A stretch of DNA of 64,000 nt from Anisakis pegreffii. Lineage: Eukaryota; Nematoda; Chromadorea; Rhabditida; Anisakidae. The stretch covers positions 62,001-126,000 of the forward strand of contig JAPYMA010003051.1 in assembly GCA_035041965.1 (NCBI GenBank), given 5' to 3'. The notes under the pieces were generated by a model, which was given only the letters and a program-made list of their open reading frames with translations, searched no databases and was not told where the DNA came from. Every line of letters starts with the position of its first letter. The first letter of the stretch is position 1. Of this stretch, positions 39,601 to 53,703 are shown piece after piece. The translations under genes and the position numbers were made by a program.

Positions 39601-42194
39601 AGCGGATGAATCAATGCATATTGAGCCTCTTCACTGGCTGATAATGATGACTGCTAGCGTCTTAGTTCTCCGAATTGAAGAGAATATTTATTCAGCTGTA
39701 TGCTCGATTGATTATCATTTGGTTGGTTGCAATAGCAACAAAATATGGATCAGAAAGCATTTATCAAAGTCTCACATGAGTGTCTGCATGTGCTCGCTCT
39801 TTCTGAATGTTTTCTCTGCTGACCATTTGATCTCACGAGCAGAGGTATTTTTAAAAACTTTCAGTATGTTTATAGAGAATTTTTGAATTTTGGATTGCTG
39901 CATCTTGAATATGGTATACGTGCACTGAATGATTGATTCGCCTTTTTTTAACGGCTTATATCATCGTGCGAATATATCTTCCCGAGCCTCTAACTCGCTC
40001 ATTTCATTCAGTAAAAAAGAATGAACAGGATCAATAGTCAGTCTATGACTAAGCCAAGTTCAAAAAGCTTTCATGGTTCCTGCGGCAAGTGATCATCGAA
40101 AAAAAAGAGCTCAAGTGCCTGAATTTGGTATTTGAAAGCCAAACAAACAGTGAAAGAGGACGGAAGAGCGATTTGGACGAGCAAAACTTATGCAAGCATA
40201 CAGGCGATTTTCGTTCAGTTAGCAGGTCTTAGTAGCCAATTTTAATATGGCAAACCGCAATAAGACAGTGGGCACCATCAAATGAACGAAATGAATTTGA
40301 GGAAAGCAGTTATAGTTATAGGTTTTGGTTCATTTCATTGGGAACGCAATAATAATAATACTACTTCAAAGACGATGTGATCGGATAGCGTACATAGCGA
40401 TAGCAATATTTAATTTGTGTTCGTTTGATAATTCGTTGTCGTGTTCAATGTCTGTCTGCTTCGACGACTGTTATAATGGATGAAAAAGCAGGAAATGTTG
40501 GTAAAAGGTAAAAGAATCGAAATTAATTCCGAGTAAATTGAACCCATTTGCTTTGATGAGATTTTTTACGAATGCACTTTTGTGATGAGCCAATCAATAA
40601 ATCCATGAAATACCACTCTGAATTGCTGCTATGACGATTTTTTGAATCCGTCGAGTGTGGCAATAAAAATGAAGGTGATCGTCATGAAAGCTTATTGCAT
40701 ATTAAGAATTCTTGCCGCATGAATACAATTCAAGTGAATTACAGAAATTATGCTATGCAAAGGAAGAAATTGAAAAGTCATTGAAGCAATGCATTGAGTG
40801 CTCATTTTGAATGATATCTTTAATTCGATCACTAAATTTACCGCACAAAGCAATGCATTATTCCATTAACTCACCAATTTAATTCGACAACTACAAAAGT
40901 TACTTCTTCGATCATACGATCACATTCTATGGAAATACTCTCGCTTATATTCTCTCAGCTCCTTTCATTATCACTATATCAAGTACTCCAATACCTCACA
41001 ATTTATTTACAAATCACTGATCATGATAGTTTTTTTAATTTATTTGGGATGAATCATGAAGATGCATGAAGAAAAAAGGTTTTCGAAACAATTTGACTTG
41101 TGAGCGATTGATACTGAGGCATGAGCAGACAATCTGCTAAAAATAGCCGTTTATAGACGGGATCATATGATTGTAAGTATATCAAATGGAATGTACACTC
41201 CATAATGCTATTGGATTATTTTAACGTTCCAATAACGAACAACTATAAATGACGACCTTATGACGAAGCTAATCAAAAGCAAAATCAAGAAATCGTTTCG
41301 TCGTGACCGCAAACAAAACATACCGAAACCACGGTGCCAGCAGCTTCTGACCTTCCTGTTTTTCAGGCGAACCGTCCAAAGAACCGTTCTCTCAAAAACT
41401 GAGGGCTGCTTCAGACAAAGCCCGTAGAATGTTAAATTAAGAGGCAAATATCTGACATCGTTAATTAGGAATTCATTCTACTGGGGATTAGAAGGGGACA
41501 GGCAAGCCTAACAGATAAAAGCAGTGCGGCGGCGCACAACGACTCATTTTCTTTTCGTGAGCCATCTAGTTCGCTTAATTTCATACTGACGAACGCATGC
41601 TTCTTCTCCAGCAAATTGACGCACCCGTTCATCTTCGTATTACATCAATTAGTCATTGCGTGTAGCATACATAAATTACTCAAACGGTACCAAAAGACTA
41701 GAGAATATATGTCTTCGTTTCGGCACAAATTTGATTGCAACGCAAAAGTAACTATTACGAGATCAAATGATCAATCGAACAGACAATTGCTGCTATCCAA
41801 TAGGAGGCAATGATCCTGATTGTGAGCTTAAAGCTTAAATCCGAATGTGAAAACGCTTAGAACACGATTTGGGAGGATCGATGGTATTGTGCACTCAAGA
41901 ATATGCGAAATGGATGTGGCGGAACCGCAGTTGAAACGCATCATTAATAGTGTTATAGGGTAGAGCATAATGTAGAGTAATTAGAAATACCGACTGGATA
42001 AGCAATTGATGGCCTCCGATTGAACTTGATCTTGTTGAGTTACTCAACGAAAAACTAATTCATTAAGATGTAATCTTACAGGGTGGACAGTTGCTAGTAT
42101 TCAGCCTCAACAAAAACGAATATAATGTTTTCGCATTGATAAAGCTAATCGTAAAATGTTTTTGAGCAATCGTTGACAAATTATCTTATCTTAC

Positions 42195-42249
42195 ATTTCA
42201 ACAGCGTACACTGACTATGAGAGTGAACAAGCGAGATTAACGCCGACAT
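42195..42249 (-). CDS. Weak candidate first exon (MSALISLVHS)
   Basis: ATG at 42249 opens 18 codons plus one base, beginning MSALISLVHSHSQC, and reaches a GTAAGA donor at 42194 in phase 1, matching the stronger PKA first exons. It lies between the 59 kb and 36 kb exons on the same strand. No homology is recognised. Several equally short ATG-to-donor frames in phase 0 or 2 exist in the window, so this could be chance. Confidence 0.2.
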
Positions 42250-44633
42250 TCATATGAGTTCATTAGATTACATTTCGTTCAGATGTGCTCAGTTCCGATG
42301 AATGCCATTTCCATACGGCACGACCGAGAGTCGAGTTACATAATCGATAGAGCGGAAGAACTGGGTGAATGAGATCGAATTCAGGATGAATGATAATCGC
42401 TAGCGATTACCTCTGTTGTCATTTCTGACTCGGCATATACAACACACCAAACGGATGCTTTTCTTCTATTAAAACAAAATCAATTTCTGTGTCCGAAACA
42501 TCTTCATCACACGATAACTTTCGAAAAAAAACATCTGCAATTGAATTTGTAGAAATAAATTAGGTGATAGAATTGATGTGTTCAGTTCAATATCATTGAA
42601 CAAGAAGCAGATATCATTCAATACTAACAGTGATACACCGACTGACATACATCTCTGAGTGTTTCAATATGTTGTTCATGAGAATTTTTGAGTGAGAACT
42701 TTTTTGTGTCAAAATTTTTTGGGTGGTACTTTCGAGCAAACTATTCAATTCGTTGAATGACTTATGAAGATGATGTGGCTAGCGACTGTTAAGAAAAGTT
42801 GATTAGGAGCATGAAATTCGCTTTAGTGGATGTCGTTAGTTGGATTTTGACGACGAAGCCAGCAATTTATTGACAACACAGAAAATATTGCACAGATATA
42901 CTTATGTGCAGGCACACATTCATTATTCTCATGGGGTTGGCTGTTCATAAGACATCTTGCTGCACTCTGTGGATGGGAATTGGCCAATCTATGAAGCGAT
43001 CAAGACGAGAATGAACTAAGCTGATGACTTGAAGAAAAAATGAGAAGACGGTGATGAGTATAGCAATCCAAATTAACAGCAGCAATTTGAAGCGATTAAA
43101 ACAGCTTTCATAAATTAGTAACATCTTTTACGAGAACTGTTATCTTCTTGTTGATGATCATGTCGATTGTTTTGAAGGTTATCCATAGGTTTGCATCGAA
43201 AAACATATTTATGCAATATCAATCGCATTGTGTATGCTACAAGAACAGTCTTGCTTTCGATTAGGAGCTTATAAAATGAACCGAAAAAGGCCTTTTCATG
43301 GTGCTCAGTTCATCACCAAAATTATTTTGGGCAAAATTTTCAATTGTTCAGGTGAACTCTTCAGTCATCATGTTCACTTTGTCTGTTAAGTTATTCTTAT
43401 TCTAATCAGTAAGATATTCAAGTGGATGAAAAACTGGAACCAATGGACAAACAAGAGCATGAAAACCGAGACTGATAGCGCAATAATATAAATTCACTGG
43501 TGATAGGTGATAAGCACATGCTGCATTACCCATTAATTTGTACACTTTTATTTTGTATACTTCGTTTGAATTTCACTTCGCCTTCTTCACTAATTCAGTG
43601 AATTAACGGAAATGTGATGCAAACTGACAAAAAAAATGGATAAGTGAATTTTGGTGCAGCTAAGTGCGTTTGGCTATTTCATGTGAGCATTAGTCAAGAA
43701 GGTTCATTTGTAAATGGACGTTGAGACTCTGAATTGATCGATCGAGATAGCTAGCTTTCAAGTACATCCGTTCATTTGAAAATACATCCGTTTGAAAATT
43801 CAATTTTTGCAGGCCACACACTTGTGGTTGGCTTTAGCGAGCAGTTTCCACTAGAAACTCTCAATCGATCCTCTCTAAAGTCACGAGCAATTGCAACTAG
43901 AACAACAAAAAAAACGAATCTGTTCCTCCCCAATTTGAAGTTCATTTCTAATTGTGAGAATATTATTTTCAATTTCATTGAACAAGAATCGTGTATGGTC
44001 GCTCAGATATTATGTTTGCACTCGAAGAAGCTTTCTGGATCTGATATGATCAGCTGAGTCAGGACCACTTCTACGGTCAGCGACTGCTTGTTGAGATTAT
44101 AGGAGAAATCTTCCAGGAAGCTGGAGAGAAGTCAGTATCATAATAGGAGTTGAGAGGGATTGATAACGATATGAACGGATACAATTTGAAAGGATATAAT
44201 TTGTGAAGATTGCGTTGAGTGCAACCATCGAATTGATAACGATAGTCCATCGTTGGGCAGGAGTTTGACAGTAATAAAGTGATAACAGCGCTGAACTGCA
44301 TGGACGAGAAATATTGATAAACACATGGTCGGTGGCAAGATCAATGAAACTTATGAAGTTATGTGCGATGATGAATGATCGAATTGGTTTACATTACACT
44401 GCGTATATTACATACACATACACACACACTCTGACTTGTTTATTTTATAGTGAGCATTTGGATTATGGCAAAAATTTCATTAGCAATTATCATCTTGACT
44501 GAATATCATTAAAAATCTCATGAACGCAATGAAAACGGTATCGATTTTACGGTCTAATTAAAATGCGGACGGAAAAAAACAACGGAAAACAAAAATGCAA
44601 ATGCCATTTTTTAGGGTAGCTATGTAAGTACTA

Positions 44634-44785
44634 TGTGTGGTAGGAAGTTCCCGAGCAGCCACACTGGCAAACTAATATGATGGAAGGTGGAGGCGAACGT
44701 TTTTATTCTGAATAAAAATGTTGATTTTGATTCGAGTTATGGAACTTTAAAATTCTGTGTCTAACTGCCCAATGACTTTCCACCA
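44634..44785. mobile_element. Mariner-like MITE, about 152 bp, flanked by TA
   Basis: The left end reads TGTGTGGTAGGAAGTTCCCG and the reverse complement of the right end reads TGGTGGAAAGTCATTGGGCA, an imperfect terminal inverted repeat of about 30 bp. Both ends abut TA (44632-44633 and 44786-44787), the target duplicated by Tc1/mariner elements. There is no transposase frame inside. A related end occurs at 7666. The family assignment rests on the TA flank and end sequence; the divergence suggests an old copy. Confidence 0.5.
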
Positions 44786-47388
44786 TAGCTAAGAGAACCC
44801 AGCAATGAAATTTTCTCATCTCTATGGATACTTCTTAAGGCAATAGTCGTAAAAGTCCGGTAAGTGCCCAAAAGCCGTGAATTTCATAACCTGAAAAACA
44901 CTGAAGAATCATGTTGATCTACACTGGGGTATCCTACGCATACTGACGAACACAAATCAACTGGATGTGGTCAGAGATACAGCATTCGAATCTGATATCC
45001 GATCGGGACATATTACGATCATATTCAACATTCTCAGAAACATCTTATTGGATCACTCAAATTTACTCATTCGGCGGTTGTTGAGACGTCTTAAAATACA
45101 ACACAATTTAGCACGAGTGATTGATGAGCTGCAGCTATTGCTCTCACCATCACAATCGAAACATTTTGGTCTGAACACAGCAGCGATAAGGAAAAACTGA
45201 AATTGAAAGCTAATTCACTAATTATTTCATCAGCAACTCTCTGGGAGGTTATCACATTTTTTCAGCACCATCAGTATCTGTGTTAAATGCTTTGAAATTA
45301 TTCGATCGAGTGGAACTTCACTGATCATGTGTGATGTGCTTTTCTCAGCCAGAAGTTTACTTACTCTACGATGGCGTATGTGGGATGGGATGGGATAGTT
45401 GAATGAATGGATATTCATTCTGTTTGTGATATTGAATCGTTTGTGACAACTACTGAAAAGTTAGCTATCAGCTGCGTAAACAAACATGTAAATGCTTCAA
45501 CAAGATCGCTCGCTAGTAATCATAATCATAAGCTGTCATCAGTGTGTTGTTATTATTAAACAGATCGGTACGTTATCGCTTAGGCTGAAAGTACTGCTAT
45601 TCGCCATTGAAACGTGTTGTGGTGTGGCTTCGAATAGAATTGATCGTGAGCATAAAGTGAACACAAATGAACACAATTACATTCTCTGACGATTGCTGCT
45701 GTTGCTAAACCCAACTTGTTGCGAAGCGATAATCGCAAGTCATCGCATTTACTAAATTATATCCGAAGCGCAACTAAACGCTGTTTGAGCGAGTTTGGTG
45801 GGTTGGTTGGTTATTTCATTGAAAGTGCTTTCAACGTGGAATTGATTGAACGGAGTTTCGCTTTTTTCGCTCTGTTTCATTGAGTTGTTAACATTTTGAG
45901 GTTCCACTTCTTTTAGACTTTTTTTCATTGTATCATTAAATATCCGTCCAGTTGCTACTAATCACTCAACTCATTTTTGCACTCTGTTACATCTTTATAT
46001 TATCCACTAAAATACCCACAAAAAAGTTTTTCATAGAAACTGCTACTCTATTGTACAGAAGACTTATTGAGAAGGGACAAAAATGAGAAGCGATTCACAC
46101 TCACAAGCGATTATCGCTCATCAAGCAAAATGCATTATTGCATAACTGAGCGATTCTACGCGCTCGCACAGTCAACTACGATTAATCGCACGGTAATGTG
46201 AGTGATGAGCAGTTTGTGGTCGTCAGATCAAGTAGAATCATCGCCAAATCACCAAATTCTTAGATCACAGATCAACAGAAGAGACTAAATAAACAAACGC
46301 AATGAAAGAAAGAATCACTGGTGCTCAAGTAGGAAACAACCGGAAGAAGATGACAAGGCAACAGAAAACGGCAGCCTAAAAATAGAATAATAACAACAAC
46401 AAAACAGAAGGAACGGATAACAGAAGGTGCTAGATAAAATACGGAATGTGCTATTTTATAAGGCAATGTGGAAATAAACAACCAAATCAGTTGAAATCAG
46501 TGTCCCAAGCAGTCGTCACCGTCTTATGAAGGATACTGTGAAAGCGCAAAATAATACGCAATCAACAATTCCATTAATGTCGAAGACAGCAGTATCGTGC
46601 GAATCGCAATAGACGTAAACGAAAGGAAGTGTTATGAAGGAACTGCGATTCGAAACCAAAACGATACGCACACACTCACTATTAGAAAGATCAATTATGT
46701 ATGTGCATGGAAAGGGGAATTGGAAATGGAAACGAAATGAAACGAAATGAAATAAAAATAAAATTTGCGATGAGACGGCGACATTGAGCGAATAACATTG
46801 AGAAAAGTACGAAGATAGTGCTCCATTAGGCGAGTGCATGACTGGAGTGGGATGCCAGCCAGTTAATGTGCTATGTCGCATTTCGGAGAATTTTCCTTCT
46901 AAAAATAGCGCAATGGAAATCGAACGGTAATTGAAAAACGAGCAAATAAATAGGCTCAATCATTCATTAATATTTTTTTTGGAGTTGAAATGCTCGACGC
47001 ATGTCATTCATTCATAGTGGTGAGCGCATAGTCAGTTATTGGTAGTTGTTGTTTAGAGAAGATGAATGCAAAAGTTAAGAGTACACAAAAATGGTTGGTG
47101 GATGGAATGAATGACGAGTGATTCTGAAAATGCATGAAACGATGCATGAGACACTCGGAAGGCATAAGAGAGCAGTCAACAATTTGGCTACTGAATGAAG
47201 AGATCCATTTGCCGCAGGTGCTGCTGAGCTCTACAGTTAATGAGACGGATTAATACCATCATGCTTCCATTTTTTGAATCATAGCTTTCAAAAGTTTTTT
47301 GGAATGGAATGAAATGAAAAAGTTTCTCTGGAAGTTTTTTGCACAAAATTTATTTCATTCAGTTTCCTTTCCAATTTAGTTCTCGAAA

Positions 47389-47924
47389 ATGAACTACAAT
47401 CGTCAACGCCGAGCAATACACTACTCTGTAAGCAGTAAATTCTGAATATTTTATCAAAATGAGTGGAAACTCAAATGCTTTTTTTCACGCTTATACTTGT
47501 CTAACGTCCAATCTATTTCCTGGCTTTCCAAATAGCAATCACAAGTTGACAACATGGCAGTTTTCAATAATGCATGCAAATATGGAAGGCTGAATTCGAT
47601 TTGGTTTGACTTGTGCAGCGAATTTTAATGCTTTTCAAGTCAAAACTATCGTACGAAAATCCCGTTCAGGGAAAATTTACGGCGGATCCGTTAAAACGAC
47701 AAAAACTTCGGAGCAAAAGATTAGATGTCCGGGATCAAATGATAAGTTCATTACTTCTCATGGATAACATCTTTCAAAGTATACCATCTAAAGTCAGTAA
47801 TCCTCAGAAACGATGTAGCAGTCCATCATTGACTAGTGACGAATATAATGATGGTAATATTGATTATCACTATGATATGGACGATGATACTAGCCACATT
47901 AACATCACTAATAGCATCACTTAG
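47389..47924 (+). CDS. Possible two-exon nested gene, 114-residue protein of unknown function
   Basis: Exon 1 is 47389-47427 (13 codons, MNYNRQRRAIHYS), preceded by an in-frame TAG and ending at GTAAGC in phase 0. The intron is 191 bp, from GTAAGCAG to TTGTGCAG. Exon 2 is 47619-47924, continuing in phase 0 with RILMLFKSKLSYENP to a TAG stop. The predicted 114-residue product has a basic N-terminal half (PLKRQKLRSKR near residue 40), a short hydrophobic segment (MISSLLLMDNIF), and an acidic, Asp/Asn-rich tail. No signal peptide or known domain is recognised. It lies on the opposite strand within the PKA 5' region, so it would be an intron-nested gene. Agreement of donor, acceptor and phase favours a real gene. 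Against it, no clear AATAAA signal was seen just downstream and the tail resembles the Asp/Asn-rich chance frames in this DNA. Confidence 0.4.
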
Positions 47925-49645
47925 TGCTGCCCGAAGTAATGAGAAATACCAATTCCCTCCCGGAAACATACTTGACTACTGCCTCTGCATTATTGCTCTC
48001 TAAAAAGAAATTCATTAGGTATTCGAAGTGAAGTATAATAGGTCCTGAATTAGTTGTAGTAGATTCAATACGGCGGGCAATATTCAATGAAATTCCTGAG
48101 CTTCAAGCAAAGCAAAACGCCTCATATATAGAGTCAAGATAAACATTCGAGGAGATGCGACAAAATCAATGACTAATGAGCAATACGAAACGAAACGCTC
48201 ATATTCACAAATATCAGGATATAGTTGTGGACGACGACGACGAGAAACATCGCAACGCCCATCGCTATTTCGATTATTATTATTATATTCTCGAATTCGC
48301 AATCGCTTTCATTCGCAAAAGTTATTTATTTATGGGTCTCTATTTGCCATTTATGCGCCATCCATTGCGTTGAATACAAACGAATGCTCAGAGATAAGCA
48401 ATATTCTAACAACACAACATCCTCATATTTCAATTGAATCCATTTCATGCATTTGTACTGCATAAACGAGTATGTGCTTCGTGAATGATGTGTATATCTC
48501 AAAAGTATACTCATATAAAATAGTAGTTTGCTTGAGCATTGTGTTCAAGCTTGTTCAATTCATTGCGTTTCCTCTCTCGTATAAGATTCTATGCGGCGGC
48601 GCCGTTTAACAGCTTGTTGTCTAGAGCAAGAGCAACCAAACCTCTCGTCTTCCAAGCAATAATTGATGAGCGCAATTGTTAGAGCTCGTCGTCATATTAT
48701 AGCTAACTTCCAAATTCATCATATCGTCAGTCATTCTGATAATTGTATCGATTTTCGAGAATGTTAGGCTTTTTCGGACAAAAGTGCATGTGAAGAGGAA
48801 GAACGACCAAGCAGAAGATTGAATTGTGTAACTGGAGAAACGCAATTGAATTGAAATTGTTTGTTCGCAAATCAAATGAAACGGGAATGTTTCTTGATGG
48901 TGCCTTCTTTTTCTCAGAACAGAAATATGATCAGCGAAAAAGTTGCTTCGCTTTGTGCTACGAAAAGAGCCAAGAGAACCTCTCAACTGTTCACATTCTG
49001 AACGAAAAACAAAAAAGATCTTGAAAAAGTTATGCTAACGAAAGATAAATTGCGATTTGTCATTGTGAGAATATTTCTTAAGCAGAGGGAATAAACTTCA
49101 GAAGTATTAAAATCTTTCAAGATTTCCCTTGAAAATCAAGTGCAAAACGGAAAGTAACCCGAATGAAATGATCTCAAGAAAATTTAGATCGAATATTTTT
49201 GGAATTGAATCTCGATCACAGCTACTTGTTTCATTGGAAGCTAGCGTGAAAGCAATACAGATGTCTTCTGGTGTGTATTGCGAATAAAACACTACGATGA
49301 TGGGAAATCATCTAGTGTTAAGTAAATGAATTCGTTCATCCTCAACAAATTGCTCACAATGAGATACTCCATTCAGTGATTATTCTACACGGTGTAAAGT
49401 TTTATTGATCATAACGGATTGTTGATAGTATTTGAAATAATATCGGAACACATTCATCAATATTTGTTCATAATTGCAACTACATCAATATCTTACGATT
49501 AGTATTCAATATCCTCTCATTTATGTGCAAATATAGGAACTGTTGCAAAAATTGGCTGGTACAAGATATGTTGAAGATAGCTATAGATCATGTGGGTGGA
49601 AAATTTTATTCTATCATTTGTATAGCTGGTTCAAAGGAACTAATT

Positions 49646-49695
49646 ATTACATTACCTGGAATTACATTACCTGGAATCCAGGTAATCCAGGTAAT
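49646..49695. repeat. Compound tandem and inverted repeat (ATTACCTGG)
   Basis: Two copies of ATTACATTACCTGGA are followed by two inverted copies of the CCAGGTAAT half, giving a perfect ATTACCTGG / CCAGGTAAT stem with an AAT loop. Similar sequence (TATAGCTG..GGTTC) occurs on both sides at 49621 and 49697, as if duplicated. Confidence 0.65.
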
Positions 49696-52600
49696 GTATA
49701 GCTGTTGGTTCACTATGATATAAATAATATTCATTTGGTGTATGTTCAATAACATTATGATCAACACAGTAATAATAGAGTCAGAGTGGATAATGTCAGT
49801 GATTTAGGCACAAAAGGCGGAAGGAAGTGAACGAAGGTGCTCACTGAACGCTTGATTAGGCGACAACACAGATGCAAAAAAGCAAACATTATAACTTATC
49901 AGAAGGTCTTCTTCAGTTGTACTTTAGAGGTTCCGTTCTATGAAAGTTAATGAATAGATGATGGAACGTAATGAAACAATTTCGCATCAGTGGATTTTTA
50001 ATGCCTTCAAAGAGAATCAATCACATCAGATAATCAAAGCTAACAAGCAGTTTACAGCTAGCAACAACTGATTCAGAAGAATTAATGGGCATGAAGCATC
50101 AAGTGAAGCGTCAAATGACTTCTTGAGTGTAATTTGTCATGACACAGCGCCTAACTCTTCAAAATACTATTCAGAAAATCGACGGTTTCCGATCAGATTG
50201 GATCATCCCTTTTATTCCATCATAATATTAATGCGGACATATCTGTGAACAACTTCACGTTAGCGATACTGTAAATCGCCATTTTAGTGTAAATAAATGT
50301 CATGTATAGTGGAGTAGACAAATAAATGCTATAATATACAAAATTCCGTGCGTGAAGGCACAAGATTCAAGGAGGAAATGTTTTTGCATTATGTAAAAAT
50401 CAGATTTTCAGGAATTCATTTTACATTTTTCATGACTGAGATGTTATTCTTGTCGAACATTTGCTGTGGACATACACAAACGAACACAAAGTATTTAAGT
50501 GTTTGTTTGTTCGGGTGATGCACATGCGATTCATCAGAACTGCTCTGAATTTGTATCATTTGATGTGGTTATTCTCAAACATAAAACGCACAATATCCAC
50601 CAAGTGCAAAATAAGATGAATGGAAATCAAATTCACAAACCCTAATGGAAACTGAACGAGAAACAGAAAATGCGACCAAGAATAATAGATGGGAATGTGT
50701 CGACGATTTGAGTGCGCGATGCAAAATTCTTTTTGCTGTTATTACATTTGTGTTTCAATGAGAGTGCATCGCACAAAAAGTTCGAATCGTTATTTATCGA
50801 AGAAAATGCGGCCAATTGTCAACGATCGTGATTTTACCGTTTCATAAAATCACACACAGAATCGGTTCTGTTCTTTTGTTGCATTTTGTTGGCTATATTT
50901 AGTAACTGCAATGATGACATATAATTGTTTCTAATTGCATTAAAGCAATGTCAAATGGAACGAACATTGGTTTAATGACAGATGGATGAATGCAGCGAGT
51001 AAGGAGTACTGTGTCACATTGTTTGTTGTATCCTTGTTATATGAAAGTTAATGTGAAAGTGTTATTTATAAATAGAAACATTCATTAACGAGCACTGCTC
51101 GTGTATTGATAAACAAAATTAAGGGGAAATTATACACGGATTATGCGTGCAGGTAACAGGTTCTATTAATGCAATCGGTTTTTTTTAGCGATTGCCATTA
51201 AAAATAGATGTGAAAGGAATTGAATAAATGAATGTGAATAGGATACTTTTCAGAGTGTTTTTATTCGAACACATATCATTATGACATAATGCCTTTCTAA
51301 AAATAAACACATATTTTGTAGAAACGGGTGCATTGAATACATAAAGAAGTTGTAGCTGTTCACAAAAAACTGACTGTTCTATTTATAGACGACAGAACGA
51401 AACGAAATTTGTGCGGTGAGAAGAAATTCGGTTCATGCATACTGAAACTTCTTTTCAATAGCGCACAGACTACGCTGTGGTTTGTATATTCAGCAAGCCA
51501 GTTTTAGATCGTCTGGTCTCCTTTACAGAAGTTCTCCACAGAGGTTTTAAACTGCTTATCAAGAATACACAATTCAAGTGTTGTTTCACGCGAGACATTC
51601 CAACTGCCCCATTGAGTGATTGAGAACTTTTTATCTGATTATGAATAAAATGCTTTATGCACCTACCTATAAACGAGAGCCGTCTCTGATATTTCCGGTT
51701 GGAGACTTAAATGTCGGCGGTGTGATTTTAGCCTAGCCAGTATGATAATCGACGAACAATCAGAATGAGCTTATCTTGCTGCTTAATCACAAAAAAGTCT
51801 ACTCATGCTGGATAGCAAATTGTGCAGTTCAATAATATCAAATAACAGGTTAATTGTACAAACATAAGAAAATGAAGTGTTCCAAAGCCTAGAAACGTTT
51901 AATCCTATTGATCCAAATAACTGCGATTCAAACTGAACGGTTAACGTAATCAAATTTGAATTTTATCCCTCAAACAATAATAATCAGTACCACAGACCTA
52001 TGAATAATGCATAAAACAGAAATCGCATAAAAATTACAATATTAGACGAAGAAAAATTTCAATCAACGTGAAATAATGCATAATACATGGACAGTGTGCG
52101 TGATTGTTGAAACGATGATAACGATTCTATAATAAAATACGAACGAATAGATTAACTTTGAAAATAGGGAAACCAGGCAAATCTTCCTGTGAATATAGTG
52201 AAGTGAGAACTTAGAAGCAAATTCAGTGATGATTATTCAGTTTGGCCACGAATTAGATTGAATTATGCGATAATCATAAATTTGAATGAATAGATAATTG
52301 TGAATGAAGTTAAATTCATTCGCCCACATTTGAGCACACACACACACAAAACGTTAATGTGGTTTGACACCTTGATAATTCAATGATAAGGAGAGTGTGG
52401 TGGTTGTTCGAATCGATTGCGTTCAACTACTGCCTTCGACTGAATGTTGACAAGCAGCATTAGATCGTAATGAAATCAATAGTAATGTGATCATGAGCAT
52501 GCGTAATGAATTCATCTTACATCAACAGAATTCGACAAATTCACTTGGAATGATCAAATGAAGTCATCACATTCCTTCTTCACCTATTATGTTTGTTGCT

Positions 52601-52724
52601 CTTAAGTTGTTGCAGCAGCATGTCTCTTAAGTGAATCATCACAGGCTCTACTCTATCGATGAATTCCATCTGAACATTGTAAAAACGTTCCAAACAATTT
52701 CGACAATGTAATATTGATAAGTTC

Positions 52725-52801
52725 CTTCAGATTGATAACAATAACAGCTTTCTTCAGTCAACTGATAACAGATTGATTGATAACTTCAGATTGATAACAA
52801 T
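52725..52801. repeat. 18-bp direct repeat CTTCAGATTGATAACAAT
   Basis: Two exact copies, at 52725-52742 and 52784-52801, with further ATTGATAAC fragments between and before them. Likely a degraded tandem array. Confidence 0.65.
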
Positions 52802-53630
52802 GGATTGTGAAAATGTCTCAATTTCGATAACTCGATTGACTCACTTGGATTACTCATGTAATAACTCCCATATGCTAGGTCAATTTGCAAATGCATGAGA
52901 ACTTTTTTTGCATTAGATCACGATCATTTCTTCATCATTTGGTGACTGCTTATATGCATGAAAATGTTTGCAGCTCTTTCATATGTTATGTAAAGTAACG
53001 AGAGACGTTTAAATCAAGATCTAAAAGGGCGTTTAGCAAATTCCATTGAAATTCAGTGGACAAAAAGCTGAAACGAAATTTTACGACCGAAAGACGGACG
53101 GACACAAAATCGGCGAAGATATGCTATGCTGTACGCATGCAAAAAGGCATTTCTGAGAGAGACTTACTTCGATGAACGTTACGAAATTCACTAGCAGACT
53201 GACTGTATGCAAAATATCTGAATATTTGAAAAGGGAATCAATCGAGTAGGATAAAAGAAAGGCAACAGAACGATTGCACTGAAACACTCTTTAAACAGAA
53301 AACAATCTGACCAGACAGACCAAAGATTACGCATTTTATCCGACAATATCTTAGTGAACATGCTGAAATTATCACTTCCAACAATACATCTATCTGAATT
53401 GAGCTTCTGACTGAACGTGGCTAGGAAACAACTGAATGATCGATTGATACGAATAGATACGAAGCCTAGAACCGGATTTGGGATTTGGCAATGAGAGCTG
53501 ATAAGGATTCAGCTACAAGAAAACAATAGAGGCATTTAACTGATAACAACAGCAATGATAGTGAGCGTTACTATGATGATGAGGCTGGTGGTTTGATAAT
53601 GCTCGATGATAATGATAATAATGATAGTTG

Positions 53631-53703
53631 TGCTGATTTCGGTGATAATGTTAGGTGCCCAAGTACTGATTTTGGTGATAATGTACTGATTTTGGTGATA
53701 ATG
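53631..53703. repeat. 20-bp minisatellite, three units
   Basis: Units TGCTGATTTCGGTGATAATG (53631), then after a 13-bp spacer two identical TACTGATTTTGGTGATAATG units (53664-53703). Part of a GATAATGAT-rich stretch. Confidence 0.75.

Noticed and set aside
45365..45418. Minus-strand ATG-to-GTAAGT frame MNIHSFNYPIPSHIR
   Set aside because: Good donor but phase 0, so it cannot belong to the phase-1 PKA series, and no other gene context is seen.
46516..46959. 147-codon minus-strand frame, the longest in the window
   Set aside because: It starts at TTG with no ATG near the front and is dominated by Phe/Ser/His codons arising from AAACGAAATG simple sequence on the other strand.
48621..48986. 121-codon minus-strand frame
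   Set aside because: Plus-strand frames overlap it, the composition is not distinctive, and no splice evidence was found.
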